Assembly (NCBI RefSeq): GCF_042477335.2
Contig: NC_091250.1
Coordinates: 61,821,384 to 61,885,383, forward strand
Direction of reading: 5' to 3'
DNA length: 64,000 bases
Source of the DNA: Ovis canadensis
Taxonomy: Eukaryota; Chordata; Mammalia; Artiodactyla; Bovidae
Under the pieces are notes generated by a model. It was not told the origin of the DNA, ran no database searches, and saw only the letters and a program-made list of their open reading frames with translations. The translations under genes were made by a program, and so were the position numbers. Shown here piece by piece: positions 21,241-32,436 of the stretch; the first letter of the stretch is position 1; each line of letters opens with the position of its first letter.

Positions 21241-21289
21241 ATGGAGTGATGTCTGAAAATGCTCTATGATTTATTCACACAAAATTCTT

Positions 21290-21420
21290 TCATGTACATG
21301 TCTCAATTCATCTTCATATTAGTCCAATGAGGAAGTCATCGCGTTTTTCAGATGAAGAAATGGAAGCTCAGAGAAAATTAAGTGAGTGAATAACCAACGA
21401 GTGACTGTATTAGGACCTCA
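21290..21420 (-). repeat. MIR SINE (diverged)
   Basis: CAATTCATCTTCATATTAGT, TTTTTCAGATGAAGAAATGG and AGCTCAGAGAAAATTAAGTG form the reversed MIR core. Confidence 0.7.
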
Positions 21421-21507
21421 GATAAGTATCTTCCTTCCAAGTTTACCCTGTCATGAGTTATTTCAAAGAGACCTAAGAATATTTGTGTCCAAATGCAAAT
21501 AATGATC

Positions 21508-21782
21508 AAAATAGTCAATCCTAAAGGAAATCAACCCTGAATATTCATTGGAAGGACTGATGCTGAAGCTGAAGCTCCACTACTTTGGCCACCTGATGGG
21601 AAGAGTTGACTCACTGGAAAAGACCCTGATGCTGGGAAAGATTGAGGGCAGGAGGAGAAGGGTGTGAAAGAGAATGAGATGGACACCACTGAGCAAGCTC
21701 CAGGAGATAGTGAAGGACAGGGAAACCTGGCGTGCTGCAGTCCATAGGGTTGCAAAGAGTCGGACAGGACTGAAGGGACATC
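21508..21782 (+). repeat. BovB 3' end, with internal deletion
   Basis: It begins at AGTCAATCCTAAAGGAAATC and ends near CGGACAGGACTGAAGGGAC. Part of the GGATGGCATCACCGACTC segment at about 21685 is missing. Confidence 0.9.
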
Positions 21783-22848
21783 ATGCATGCACGCAAAATG
21801 GGAATAAAGATAAGCACAAAGAGATCTGAGCTGGGAGCCAAGAGTCCTTGGTTCTAGTTGCTCCATCATGAATGTGGTGACCTTAACTAACTAACTTGTC
21901 CTTTGGGATTGAATTTTTCTCTTCAGAGAAACCAACAGGTTGGGTTTTAAGAACTCAAGTGTCCTGCCAACTATTAGAGATATGCTGATGGCATTGTAAG
22001 ACTGGGTTACCTAGAAATAATCACATCATTAGAGTTGCCAAGAGGTGTTGATGGGAAACCAACATCTGTGTGGTGGCAACCTACCCTTTCACTCACAGCT
22101 GACTCTACCTGGCCCCAAGATGATCTGACTGATATGGAGTGTTTCTACGTGGGCATCGTGTGAATTTTTTTTATTTTACAGTGGAAGCAGAATTATTTTG
22201 AAAGAATCAAAGCAAATCTACAGGTTTAAAAGAAGCAAAGTAAATCAACGCTTCCACATTTTTGAACTGATAAGTTAGGCCCCACATGTCTAGCGTCAAT
22301 AGATGAAACATGGACGTTATATGACTGCTGCCTGTCCCCCTGCGGGAGAGGTTGCATCTTCTCACTGTGAGTGATTGGAGGCAAAGTCTCCTTGTTGGTC
22401 TGTTTCTGTGCTGTCCTCCTACTTGGACCACATCCTTTTCCACCTAGATTTGTCATCTTCTGTTGGTAGGGACATCTCTGGATATTCTAGAAGGGTGCTG
22501 GCTGAAGCTATTCCTCAAGTTTCCCCTGCCTGAATTCAATCCTAATTTTTCAAGCTTAAGATACAGCTGCTGTTCCTTTTCTTTGTTTCACCATTTTTAG
22601 CTGTGTATTTTCACATTCATGTATCTCACTATACTCCCAGTGGTAGACTAGTCTTTCTTAAACTTGAATGTACTCTTCATTTTATCAGAAGAAAAAATTC
22701 TTGTGGCTTTCCCACCACCACCACTCTGCTAAAATTGTCTTAGATTATTTTTCTTTTATATTACCTGGACATGTGCAAATATAAAAATGGGTTTAAAAAA
22801 TCCTAAAGCTTATAGCTTCCATATAATATATAAGAACAAAACAACCTT
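21783..22848. other. Unassigned sequence with two overlapping minus-strand frames
   Basis: Minus-strand frames of 76 and 78 codons overlap at 22207-22456. The first follows CTACCAACAG, a possible acceptor, and contains THSEKMQPLPQGDRQQS. No donor can be assigned with confidence and I recognise no domain. The rest shows no repeat family. Confidence 0.3.
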
Positions 22849-22860
22849 ATAAGTGGTTAT

Positions 22861-22993
22861 GCTGCTGCTGCTGCTAAGTCACATCAGTCATGTCTGACTC
22901 TGTGTGACCCCATAGATGGAAGCCCACCAGACTCCTCTGTCCATGGGATTTTCCAGGCAAGAGTACTGGAGTGGGGTGCCACTGCCTTCTCCA
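22861..22993 (-). repeat. Bov-A2 SINE fragment with target duplication
   Basis: One Bov-A unit with a (GCT)n start. ATAAGTGGTTAT (22849-22860) and ATAAATGGTTAT (22994-23005) flank it, a 12-bp target duplication with one change. Confidence 0.94.
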
Positions 22994-23282
22994 ATAAATG
23001 GTTATAAATGAAGTACAAACAACACTAGAAAATCTTAACTAACAGTATTAATTTACTGTGGCAGACAGTGCTGTTTTAAACTGTTGAAATGAATTTTCTG
23101 AACAAAATGTGACTGTGGTGAACACTGTCACTGCATGGAGCTCTTTAGAGTTTGGCAAGCCTGCACCATTGTGTGCCACGTGAGAGCTCAGTCTTGCCAT
23201 CCTTTTCTGCCATCCAAACTAATGTCAGGTCTTCAGTTTTCCAACATGCCAAATGGTCTTTGCTTATCACAAATGCATCATT
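22994..23282. other. Unassigned sequence
   Basis: No family or gene recognised between the Bov-A2 and the old L1. Confidence 0.5.
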
Positions 23283-24131
23283 TCCGTATTTTAAAATAAA
23301 GTTGTATATTTTAAGGTGTACGACATAGTGACCTGATACACATACACACAGTGAAAGGATTGCTACAGTTGGGCTACTTTATGTGTCTTCTCACATAGTT
23401 ACCTTTGTGTGTGTGTGATCTTAAATCTACTCTTGGCAAATTTCCAGTATTCAATACAGTATATATATATATATATATATATATACAGCAATAGTCATTA
23501 CGCTGCGTATGAGACCTCCAAGCTTATTCATCTCACATAACTCTAACCTGGTATCTTTAACCGGCATGTCCCTATTTCCTCCACCTCTCCACACATGGTA
23601 ATCACTACTCTTCTCTTCGTTTCTGTGTATTCAACTTTTTGAGAGTCTGCATATAAATGAGATCATGTCATTTTTTTCTTTCTGTGTATGGCCTATTTGG
23701 CTTAGCATAATGTCTTCCAGGTTTATCCATGTTGTTGCAAATGCCAGGATCTCCTTTTTTAAGGCTGAATAATTTTCCATTCTGTATACTTACACCATAA
23801 TTTCTTTATTAATTCATCCATCAATGGACACTTAATTTGTTTCCATATCTTGGTTGTTGTGAATAATGCTGCGATGAATATGGGAGCACAGACATCTTTT
23901 TGAGGTATCATTTTACTTCCTTTAGGTATATTCTCAGAAGAGGAATTGTGGAATAATATGATAGTTGCATTCTATTTTTTCTTTTAATTTGAGAAAACTT
24001 TATCCTATTTGCCACAAGGGCAATACCAATTTATACTCCCATCAACAATAAGTGAGGGCTCCCTTTTCTCCACATCCTCACCAATATATTATCTCTCTCT
24101 CTTTGATGATAGAAATCCTAAATAGTGAGAT
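23283..24131 (-). repeat. Old L1, 3' part of a split copy
   Basis: The reverse complement of L1 3' UTR and ORF2 end: GAGATCATGTCATTTTTTTC, TTATCCATGTTGTTGCAAAT, TGAATAATGCTGCGATGAAT. It is more diverged than the copy at 14343. Interrupted by BovB at 24132. Confidence 0.85.
23461..23485. repeat. (AT)n microsatellite
   Basis: Twelve to thirteen AT units inside the L1 3' UTR. Confidence 0.95.
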
Positions 24132-24400
24132 TCATTGCAAGGACTGATGCTAAAGCTAGAGCTCCAATACTTTGGCCACCTGATACAAAAAGCAAACTCA
24201 TTAGAAAGACCCTGATGCTGGGAAAGTTTGAAGGCAGGAGGAGAAGGGGTGACAGAGGATGAGACGGTTGGATGGCATCACCAACTCAATGGACATGAGT
24301 TTGAGCAAACTGCGGGAATTGGTGATGGACAGGGAAGCCTGGCGTGCTGCAGTCCATGGGGTCTCAAAGAGTCAAACACGAGTGAGGGAGTGAACAACAG
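24132..24400 (+). repeat. BovB 3' end inserted in L1
   Basis: TCATTGCAAGGACTGATGC to GAGTGAGGGAGTGAACAAC. A 7-bp repeat GTGAGAT flanks it (24125-24131 and 24401-24407), and L1 sequence continues on both sides. Confidence 0.93.
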
Positions 24401-25045
24401 GTGAGATGATACCTCATTGTAGTTTTAATTTGCATTTCTCTAAGATTAGTGATATTGAGCATCTTTTCATATAACTGTTGGTCATTTGTATGTCTTTTTT
24501 GAAAAAATGTCAATTCAAGCCATTTGTCCAATTTTTAATCAGGTTATTTTGTTGTTTTTTTGTTTCGTGTCTGTTCTTATTTTTGCTATTGAGCTGTATG
24601 AGTTCCTTATATATTTTGAGTAGTCACTCATTTTCAGATATACAGTCTTCAGATATTTTCTCCCTATCCATAGATTGCCCACTCATTTTGTTAACTGCTT
24701 CCTTTACTGGGCAGAAGCCTTTTAGTTTGGTGTAGTCTCACTTATTTATTTTTTGCTCTTGTTGTCTGACCCTTGGTGTCATATCCAAAAAAGTGTCGTG
24801 AAGGCCAGTGTCAAGGAGCTTTTACCCAGTGTTTGTCCCTGTGAGTTTTACAGTTCCAGGTCTAGTCTCTAATCCATTTTAAGTTGAGACTGTGCCTGAT
24901 ATGACAGATGTCTGATTTCATTCTTTTGCATGTGGATATCTAGTTACCTCAACATCATTTATTAAATTACAGTCTATCTAAAACTACCCTTTCCCTATTA
25001 TGTATTCTTGGCAAACCTGTCAAAAATTCTACATCATTTACATAT
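24401..25045 (-). repeat. Old L1, 5' part of a split copy
   Basis: It continues the 23283-24131 element: GATGATACCTCATTGTAGTT, TTGAGCTGTATGAGTTCCTT, TTTACTGGGCAGAAGCCTTT. The ORF2 frame is shattered. Confidence 0.85.
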
Positions 25046-25136
25046 TAAATTCTCTCTGCTCTTTTCTCTTTAGCCTGCTATTGCTACTACATACGGCTAT
25101 TTAGTTTAGTGTCATTGTCATAAAAACACAACTACA

Positions 25137-25459
25137 GGACTTCCTTGGTGGCGCAGTGGATATGAATCTGCCTGCCAATGCAGGGAACATGGGTTCGATC
25201 CCTGGTCCAGGAAGATTCCAGATGTGCAGAGCAATTAAGCCCTTGTGCAACAACTACTGAGCTCAAGGGCCACAACTAATGGAGCCCGTGCTCCAGGGCC
25301 TGTGCCCTGCAACAAAAGGAGCCACAGCAATGAGAAGCCCGCACACGACAACAAAGAGTAACCCTCGCCCACCGCAACTAGAGAAAGCCCTCCCAAAACC
25401 AACGAAGACGCAGTGCAGCCCAAAATAAAATAAAAAAGTTTAAAAAGAAAATATACTAT
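25137..25459 (+). repeat. CHR-type tRNA-derived SINE, nearly full length
   Basis: GACTTCCTTGGTGGCGCAGT head, box B GGTTCGATCCC near 25193, the AACTAGAGAAAGCCC body and an AAAATAAAATAAAAAAG tail. An imperfect 15-bp duplication (AAAACACAACTACAG / AAAACACAGCTAGAG) flanks it at about 25123-25136 and 25460-25474. Confidence 0.92.
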
Positions 25460-25611
25460 AAAACACAGCTAGAGGCAGTCGAAACTGTGGCACTGCTAGG
25501 TTACTACATCATAGAAAGTTTGCAATGCTTTTCAAAATAAATCACAACTTAATAGTGGGTCATGAAATCAATATACTGAGTGTAGCAAGCACTTTTTAAA
25601 ATATGATATAG

Positions 25612-26790
25612 ACAAGACCATAATGAGATACCACTTCACACTTGTCAGAATGGCTATTATCAAAAACACAACAAAGATGAAGTGTTAGTGAGGACGTGGA
25701 AAAAAGATGTTCACTATTGGTGGGAATGTAAATCAGTACAGCCACAGTTAGGAATTTCCTTTAAAAATTAAAAATAGAACTACAATACAGTCCTGCAATT
25801 CCACTTTCGGGTATTTATCCAAAGAAAATGAAAACACTAACTCACAAAAGATATTTGGACCTCAATGCTCACTGAAGCATTACTTACAATAGTTAATATA
25901 TAGAAACAACCTAAGTACCCATCAGTAGATGAATGGATAAGGAAGATGCATTTTACATGAATATTACTCAGCCATCAATGACAAAACGAATGCACCTACA
26001 CGGTATTATGCTAAGTGAAATGTCAGACAGAGAAAGACAAATACTGTATTATCTCACTGATTTGTGAAATCTGAAAACAAAACAAATAAACAAACACAGC
26101 CAAACAGAGAGTTCCAGGTACAGAGAACCAACAGGTGGCTGCCCCAGGGGACAAGGATGAGGGGAAGAGAGCGATAGGTGAGCAAGACTAAGAGGGATAA
26201 ACTCCCAGTTACAAAATAAATGAGTCACGAATATCAAACGTGCAGTATGAGGAATATAGTGAAGAATTATGCAATCTCTTTGTATGGTGACAGATGACAA
26301 CTAGATTCATCATGGTGATCATTTTGAAATGTATAGAAATATTGATTCCCTATGTTGTGTAACATGAACTAACATAGTGTTGTAGATCAATTATACTTCA
26401 AAGACAAACAAACAAACAAAGAAAAAGAGGTCAGATTTGTGGTTACTAGAGGCAGGAGGCTCTCCAGGGTATGAAGGCTGTCAAAAGATACAAACTTCTA
26501 GTTATAAAATAAATACTGGGAATATAAAGTACAATACAGTAAGTATAATTAACACTGCTGTACATTATATATGAAAGAAAGTAAATCCTCTCATGTGTGA
26601 GCTTTCATCACAAGGAAAAAAAATTTCCATTTCTTTAATTTGAGGTCTGTATGAGAGATGGATATTTGCTAAACTTATTGTGGCAATCATATCATGATGC
26701 AAGTAAATCAAGTCATCGCACTGTATACCTTAAACTTATACAGTGCTATATGTCAATTACATGTCAATAAAACTGGAAGAAAGATAACTT
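25612..26790 (+). repeat. Old L1 3' end with a duplicated 3' UTR pattern
   Basis: It starts in the ORF2 C-terminal region (CAAGACCATAATGAGATACC, TCCTGCAATTCCACTTTCGG) and continues through the 3' UTR. Two similar 3' UTR stretches follow one another (about 26050-26400 and 26425-26785), the second ending in a TGTCAATAAAACTGG poly(A)-signal region. Confidence 0.87.
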
Positions 26791-26984
26791 TAATCTAAAA
26801 TTAGATTAAAAACTATCTTTTTAATGATAGAAAAGAAAAAACATCAAAGTATATCACATTATGTCAGAATAAGTATTATATAAAGAAAATTATTTCAAGC
26901 ACACAAATACACAACACAGGAGTGACCAATCCAAAGAGATACTGCATCTTGGCAGCAAGGCCCTGCAGGCACTGTAGTTGCCCA

Positions 26985-27345
26985 ATAAGGGCCCCCTATG
27001 ATATCAGGTCCTAATCCCTGGAATCTGTAAATGTTACTTTATAAGGAAAAGGGGCTTTTGCAGAAGTGATTAAGTTAAGGACCTTGAGATGGATAGATTA
27101 TCTGGGATTATCTGTGTAGGCCACACTCGCACAGTCATAAAATCATGTGTTCTTAAAAGAGAAAGGCAGGGGGAGATCTGATCCAGATAGAAGCACAGCC
27201 CTGTTAACATCTTGGTTTTGACCCAGGGACTCTGATTCCAGACTTCTGGCATCAAGGACTGCAGGAGAATAAAGCTCTGCTATTTTAACCCATCCAGTGC
27301 ATAGCCGTCTATTCTAGCAGTGACTGGAAGCTATTACACTCTCCG
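26985..27345 (+). repeat. Ancient LTR-like repeat, family not assigned
   Basis: TCAGGTCCTAATCCCTGGAA, GCAGAAGTGATTAAGTTAAG, TGATTCCAGACTTCTGGC and GGAGAATAAAGCTCTGCTAT follow the order of an old mammalian LTR-like repeat (CCTAACCCCCAGTACC ... GACTTCTAGCCTCCAG ... AATAAA). An AATAAA at 27269-27274 fits an LTR poly(A) signal. Confidence 0.6.
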
Positions 27346-28469
27346 GGTTCGCTTCGCCTCTGCTGGTTGAGCAGGACCGCAGAGGGGGCACCAAGACCCT
27401 CAGGGAGGAGGGGGTGGTGACACTCTAGAGGCTCAGAGCTATCCACCCGCTGGCTTGGAGTCTTTTCGTGTTTTCACAGCTGGTGTGGCTGCCCTGGTCT
27501 GGATGGGCTGCCTGTCAGCTCTGCTTATGTGATCGTGAATATCAGTGTATGGAAACCAGGTCACCAGTAAAATGGATTCCTTCTGTGGGTGGATGCCAAA
27601 AAAAAAAAAAGATCAGAGGTCACTAATCCAGATTACCCAGAATATGCTTATACTGACTTTTTTCTTTTCAGGTCATGATCAAAATAAAAAAGCAAAATTT
27701 TAGATATCCTCATAGAGAACCTGCAGATGCTCAAGATTCATCTGTAGTTGCTCAAGGACCCTCGGATCCCAGTTTGGGAAACTCGGTGAAACTTCCCTGT
27801 AGCATCAGGCTAGTGTTTCTCTTTTCACATCTCTTGTACCTTCAGCCTAGTTCGTGTGGGCTCCTCCACCCACAGGCTGTACCCACCTGCTCAGCCTCCT
27901 TAAGCTGCCCCTGGCACCTGCTTGCTAATGTGGCCCTTTTCCCCACGCCACCTGCTCACAAGGGCAGGTTTGAGGTCTGGGGGACCTGACCTTGGCTGTG
28001 CAGACTGGGAACCACTCTGAACTTCCACCTCCACCTGTTCTCTACCTGGCTTAGCCTCAGGCCTTCAGAGTCTTTTTGTTCCAGGGAGCCCCAGCGTCTT
28101 TGCTCTTTATAGTTTCTGAGCACTTATTTTAGCCCCATGGTCTTAGAAGCAAAGATTTTGAGTAAAATGCTGCTTTAAAAGCAAAACAAAACAATAACAT
28201 TGCCTCTGAGGTCTAACAAACTTCTTTCTCAGGGGCCTGGTTTCTGCTTCTCCTTGCCTGTCAAACTGCTATGGCCCACGCCTGGCTCTGACACAAAACT
28301 GGGGTCTTCACCGATCTTGGTAAGCGATGGGGTCCTACCTAACAATCAAAAAACTGTGCTGGCCCCAAACACCTCTATCTCAACTGAAGAGCCTGTTTCT
28401 GCACTCCTGAGTCCTCTCTGCTGTCCTGCCCCATTGTAGTTTATTTTTTTAACTATTATTTTTATTATT
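27346..28469. other. Unassigned, CpG-containing; one isolated acceptor-like site
   Basis: A good acceptor-like tract (TGACTTTTTTCTTTTCAG, ending 27672) precedes a 104-codon plus-strand frame (27675-27989). The frame resembles no protein I know and no donor is evident. The rest, including a plus-strand frame at 28200-28439, is unassigned. An A run is at 27598-27611. Confidence 0.35.
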
Positions 28470-28678
28470 GTTTGTGCACATTAGTTCCTCAGTTGTGTGC
28501 GACCCCATGGACTGCAACCCACCAGGCTCCTCTGTCCATGGAAATTCTTCAGGCAAGAATATTGGAGCAGGCTGCCATGCCCTTCTCCAGCGGATCTTCC
28601 AGACCCAGGGATCAAATCAGGGTGTCCTGCACTGCAGGCAGATTCTTACATCATCTGAGCCACCAGAGAAGCCCAGTA
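28470..28678 (-). repeat. Bov-tA SINE
   Basis: CCTCAGTTGTGTGCGACCCC, one Bov-A unit, GGGATCAAATCAGG box B complement, CATCTGAGCCACCAGAGAAG at the right. Confidence 0.92.
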
Positions 28679-28979
28679 ATTATTATTTCTGCTATTGGTG
28701 GTTCTGCCTTCTTTTGTAGCAGCAAAGTCTGAAGCAACCAGAGTCCCAACCCCTGCGGCACCCACTCCTCCCACCTCTTTCCCACCCCAAGTCACTTCAG
28801 ATATCAGTTCCACCTTAGGGACAGCAAAGGTCCTGCCCTGAGGCGAGACCACCCTCAGCATGATCCAGGTGTCCCTCTCTTTTGCCAAACCACTTCCTTA
28901 TGCACACACCAACCAAGCCTGTGAGTCACAAATGTTCATAGAGCTTGGACTGACCTTGACATACTATCTGGCCATCTGA
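28679..28979. other. Unassigned sequence
   Basis: No gene or family recognised. A minus-strand frame (28646-28888) begins inside the SINE and is not credible. Confidence 0.45.
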
Positions 28980-29165
28980 CCCTCACCACAAACTTGGATA
29001 TTGGTTGTGTTTGCATCACTTCATTTTATAGATAAAAAACTGGGACTTGCAGCCCAAGAGACCCGTTACTCTCTGCTATTCATCTAATAAGTGGCACAGC
29101 TGGTTCTGGACCGCCTTTGGCTCTAGATCCTCTGGCTCTAGTCCCCTGTACCTCTTTGCCTTATC
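28980..29165 (-). repeat. MIR SINE
   Basis: TTCATTTTATAGATAAAAAA, CATCTAATAAGTGGCACAGC and TGGTTCTGGACCGCCTTTGG form the reversed MIR core and head. Confidence 0.72.
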
Positions 29166-29454
29166 CTTTGTGCACAGTAAAGCTGCAGTGAGGGAAAGGG
29201 ATGAGAGGCATTCTTTACTCTCTCCCTCCAGGGGCTGCCAGCCTGGAATTATACAGTAACTTTCCTACCCTGAAGCTGAATGAGTTTATACATTGATCTT
29301 ACCCTTATGAGTAGTAGCACTGATGAAAACTTTCCTGGTGTAGATAAGATGCCTAGGAAAGGCCTTTCCCTCACCCTGAAACCTGACAAGGTGGCTGAAA
29401 TCAGAACTTCACTATCAAAGTCCATTCCTTTTGAGTCTCAAAGTCATGGGGTAG
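29166..29454. other. Unassigned sequence
   Basis: A 75-codon plus-strand frame (29280-29507) runs into the next MIR; no support for a gene. Confidence 0.4.
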
Positions 29455-29565
29455 CAGAACTTTGGGGTCAGATATCTCAGGATTCCAAACCCATTTCCAC
29501 TCCTTAGCTGTGTGGCCTTGGGCAAGTCTGTCCTTTCTGAAGTTCTTAACTGTGTAGTGGACTGG
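29455..29565 (+). repeat. MIR SINE fragment
   Basis: CCATTTCCACTCCTTAGCTG, TGTGGCCTTGGGCAAGTCTG is the conserved MIR core. Confidence 0.78.
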
Positions 29566-29844
29566 ACCCAATACATAATTCGTGAAGCCCAATGCAAGAT
29601 GAAAAGTCAGGGCCTCCTCATTCAAAAATTTAAGAATTTCAAAGACAGCAATAGCAAGATCATTAAACCAAAAATGGGACCCTTCTAAGCCTGGGAGGTC
29701 CCACCCATGAAGCCAGTCCTGAGAGCAAAGGATTGTTTTTTGGGGGAAAGGTGTTAAGAGAATTTAGTGCTTAATGAGATGTCCCATTCCTTTCCCATCA
29801 GTCTATGGTTCTCCAGACAGAAGACCCATCTGCTGTGAGTGACT
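29566..29844. other. Unassigned sequence
   Basis: No family recognised. Confidence 0.45.
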
Positions 29845-29930
29845 GTGCTCAGTCATTCAGTTGTGTCCTACTCTTTGTGACCCTATGGACTGTAGCCTGT
29901 CAGGCTCCTCTGTCTCTGGGGCTCTCTGCA
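29845..29930 (-). repeat. Bov-A fragment
   Basis: GTGCTCAGTCATTCAGTTGT, GACCCTATGGACTGTAGCCT, then truncated after TCTCTGGGGCTCTC. Confidence 0.87.
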
Positions 29931-30577
29931 AATGCAGGTTCCCAGTGCTTTCCTATTCTATTCTAATTCCTATTCCATGTCTAATTCTAAACACACACAG
30001 ATATGTGTGCTTTAAAAAGAATCTCCAGAGATTCTGATGAAAATGGCAATCGCTTCTTTGAAGAACTTAGAAGTTAACTGCTTTCACCAACAGTTAACTC
30101 CCTGAAAAAGATGGTTTTATAAACTCCAGTACATGGTTGACCCAGTAGCCCTGGTCCCCTATGTATGCCCTGGAAAAAAGAAAGAGCTGGTCTATGAACT
30201 GAAAGAGCCAGCCACCAGGAGATGTAACCTTTGGGATCCTTGGTCTGCTTTGAAATGAAGCACCCTCAGCTGACCAAAGCTCCCTTTGAGGAATAGCAGC
30301 CCAAGCAAGGGTGGTGGCCGGCCTTAGGATGGCCTTTGTCCACTTCCTTCCTCTGTGCATTTCCACCTGAGATTCTAAAGCGCTCCTCCTGCTTCTTAGG
30401 TTCTGCCCCTGGGGGGCCCTGAGGGTGCTGTAGGGCAACTGCCTTCCCCTCAGTGCCCGCAATGTGCCCCACAGGCAGACCCCAGTTTGCATCTAAGCCC
30501 TTCTCAATTCCCAAGGAAAATAGGGCTTCTTCCCTAACATGGAATATGAAAGCATCTTAGACTTTAGAAATCCCAAT
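29931..30577. other. Unassigned sequence
   Basis: Two overlapping minus-strand frames (30094-30492 and 30266-30514) are open in a GC-richer patch. Neither has plausible splice sites or a recognisable domain. Confidence 0.35.
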
Positions 30578-30745
30578 AGCCTCCTTGTGGCAAGCAACTT
30601 GCATCCCTCACTTCAGTTAAGCCTCACCACAATGCTCTGAGGGAGGTTTGTGACCCCATTTTACAGATGAGGAAGCTGAGGATAAATCGTGGGCTTCCTT
30701 CATAGGAATTGGTGGACATGGGATTTAAATGCAACAATGCTGCCA
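30578..30745 (-). repeat. MIR SINE
   Basis: AAGCCTCACCACAATGCTCT, CCCCATTTTACAGATGAGGA and CATGGGATTTAAATGCAACA are the reversed MIR landmarks. Confidence 0.8.
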
Positions 30746-30759
30746 GACAGGTAATGCAT

Positions 30760-30900
30760 ATATTAGCAATTCTTATGTTATAGCTAAGGAAACTAAGGCC
30801 CAAATGAGATAGGCAGTTCTCTAAACACAAATGCTACCAGCAGAAGAGCTGAGATTTGAACCCAAATGAGCTGACCCCTATCCCCAGGCTCTTCCCTGTT
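30760..30900 (-). repeat. Second MIR-like SINE
   Basis: AGCTAAGGAAACTAAGGCCC, GAGATTTGAACCCAAATGAG. It follows the previous MIR head to tail in the same orientation. Confidence 0.65.
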
Positions 30901-30942
30901 CACTTTCTCTGTGCTTCTCTGGATTTTCCTCCCTCCATCCTT

Positions 30943-31050
30943 GTCTTAGTCTGTCCAGACTGTTAGAATACCATAGACTGGGTGGCTTACAAGCAACAGA
31001 AGGTTATTTCTCATAGTTCTAGAGGCTGAGAAGTCCAAGATCAAGAAGAT
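30943..31050 (+). repeat. Ancient medium-reiterated repeat, left part
   Basis: GAATACCATAGACTGGGTGG, TTATTTCTCATAGTTCTAGA and GAGAAGTCCAAGATCAAG are diagnostic of a common old mammalian repeat. It is split by the SINE at 31051 and resumes at 31270. Confidence 0.75.
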
Positions 31051-31268
31051 GAGTGAAAGTGATAGTGTTAGTCACTCAGTCATGTCTGATTTTTTGTGAC
31101 CCCCTGGACTGTAGCCCGCCAGGCTCTTCTGTCCATGGGATTCTCTAGGCAAGAATACTGGAGTGGGTTGCCATTCCCTTCTCCAGGGGATCTTCCTGAT
31201 TCAGGAATCAAACCCAGGTCTCCCACATTGCAGGCAGATACTTTACCATCTAAGCCACCAGGGAAGTT
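31051..31268 (-). repeat. Bov-tA SINE inserted in the old repeat
   Basis: GAGTGAAAGTGATAGTGTTA at the left, reversed Bov-A unit, GGAATCAAACCC box B complement, TCTAAGCCACCAGGGAAG at the right. Confidence 0.94.
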
Positions 31269-31269
31269 A

Positions 31270-31510
31270 TAGCATCCAGTCAAGGCCTACTTCCTGGATC
31301 ATAGATAGAGCCTTCCCCGTGTCTTCACATGGCAGAAAGGGCAAAAAGTGTGCTCTCCAGGGTCCCTTTTATAAGAGTCCTAATCCCATTCATGAGAGCT
31401 CACCATCATGCCTTCCACTGCTCAAAATCCTCACCTCCAAACCATCACACTGGGGATTAGATTTCAAAGCATGAATTTTGGGAGTGGGACAATTGAATTT
31501 ATAGCAGTCT
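31270..31510 (+). repeat. Ancient medium-reiterated repeat, right part
   Basis: CTACTTCCTGGATCATAGAT, GTGTCTTCACATGGCAGAAA, CCTAATCCCATTCATGAGAG, GCATGAATTTTGGGAGTGGG and TTTATAGCAGTC continue the element at 30943. Confidence 0.78.
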
Positions 31511-32170
31511 CCTTTGGCAGGAACCTAAGAGGCCCTGCTGGGTATGTAAGAAGGAACTGAATTCAGCTGGAAGGAGAGAGGCCCAGCCTAGCAAGGCCTC
31601 ATGGCATCCTGACATTAGTGACGCAAAAACAAAGGTTGCATCAGCCTGTTGGAGAAGCATCTCAGGTGAGCAACGGGACCTAAGGAGACTGATCCCAGGG
31701 ATGGTGGGTATCTCACATTCAGGGCCATACTTGGCAGCTCTGCCTGGGGAGGAAGGTCAAATGTGGATCCAGCTTCACAATCCAAGAAGCTGAAAGGACC
31801 CCTTCTTTCCCAAGGCACCATGACCAGGCTTCCTGCTCCTCTTCTCACCCCTACTCCTGAGGACCAGCCACACCCAGGTTGTCCCACAAGTCACTCCTTG
31901 TTAGCTCCCACACCCCCAGCCTCCACACCTGTGCCATGGTAAGGAGAGTGGAGGGCAGTCCCCCTCAAGTGACCTGGAAGCAAGGAGTTGCAGGGGAAGC
32001 TATGAACCCAGGTGGTGGCTGACATTGCAGGAAAACAGCCTGCTGTTGGAACCCTGGGGCATGCCTCCATCCTGAATTGTCACTGGCAGCATCCTGCAGT
32101 ACTGAGGCAAGTCTAAAACCTAGATGACTTAGATGGAAAAAAAAAAAATCATTCATAACAGGCACTTAGA
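31511..32170. other. Unassigned sequence
   Basis: A 90-codon minus-strand frame (31615-31887) shows no domain or splice support. A 12-base A run is at 32140-32151. Confidence 0.4.
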
Positions 32171-32400
32171 AAATTCATGGGTTTCTCAAGTGGTGCTAGT
32201 GGTAAAGAACCTACCTGACAATACAGAAGACTCAAGAGATGCAAGTTCAATCCCTGGATTGGGATGATTCCTTGGAGGAGGGCATGGCAACCCACTCCAG
32301 TATTCTTGCCTGGAGAATCCCCATGGATAGAGGAGCCTGGTGGCCTGCTGTCCATGGGGTCACAAAGAGTCAGGTATGACTGAAGTGACTTAATATGCAT
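32171..32400 (+). repeat. Bov-tA SINE
   Basis: GGGTTTCTCAAGTGGTGCTA head, GCAAGTTCAATCCCTGG box B, full Bov-A unit ending AGAGTCAGGTATGACTGAAG. Confidence 0.92.
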
Positions 32401-32436
32401 ATACAGAAACACCATAATCATCACCTTCATCACCAT

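Noticed and set aside
25137..25459. tRNA-like promoter boxes as a tRNA gene
   Set aside because: The box B motif belongs to a CHR SINE; the sequence cannot fold into a complete tRNA and carries a SINE body and tail.
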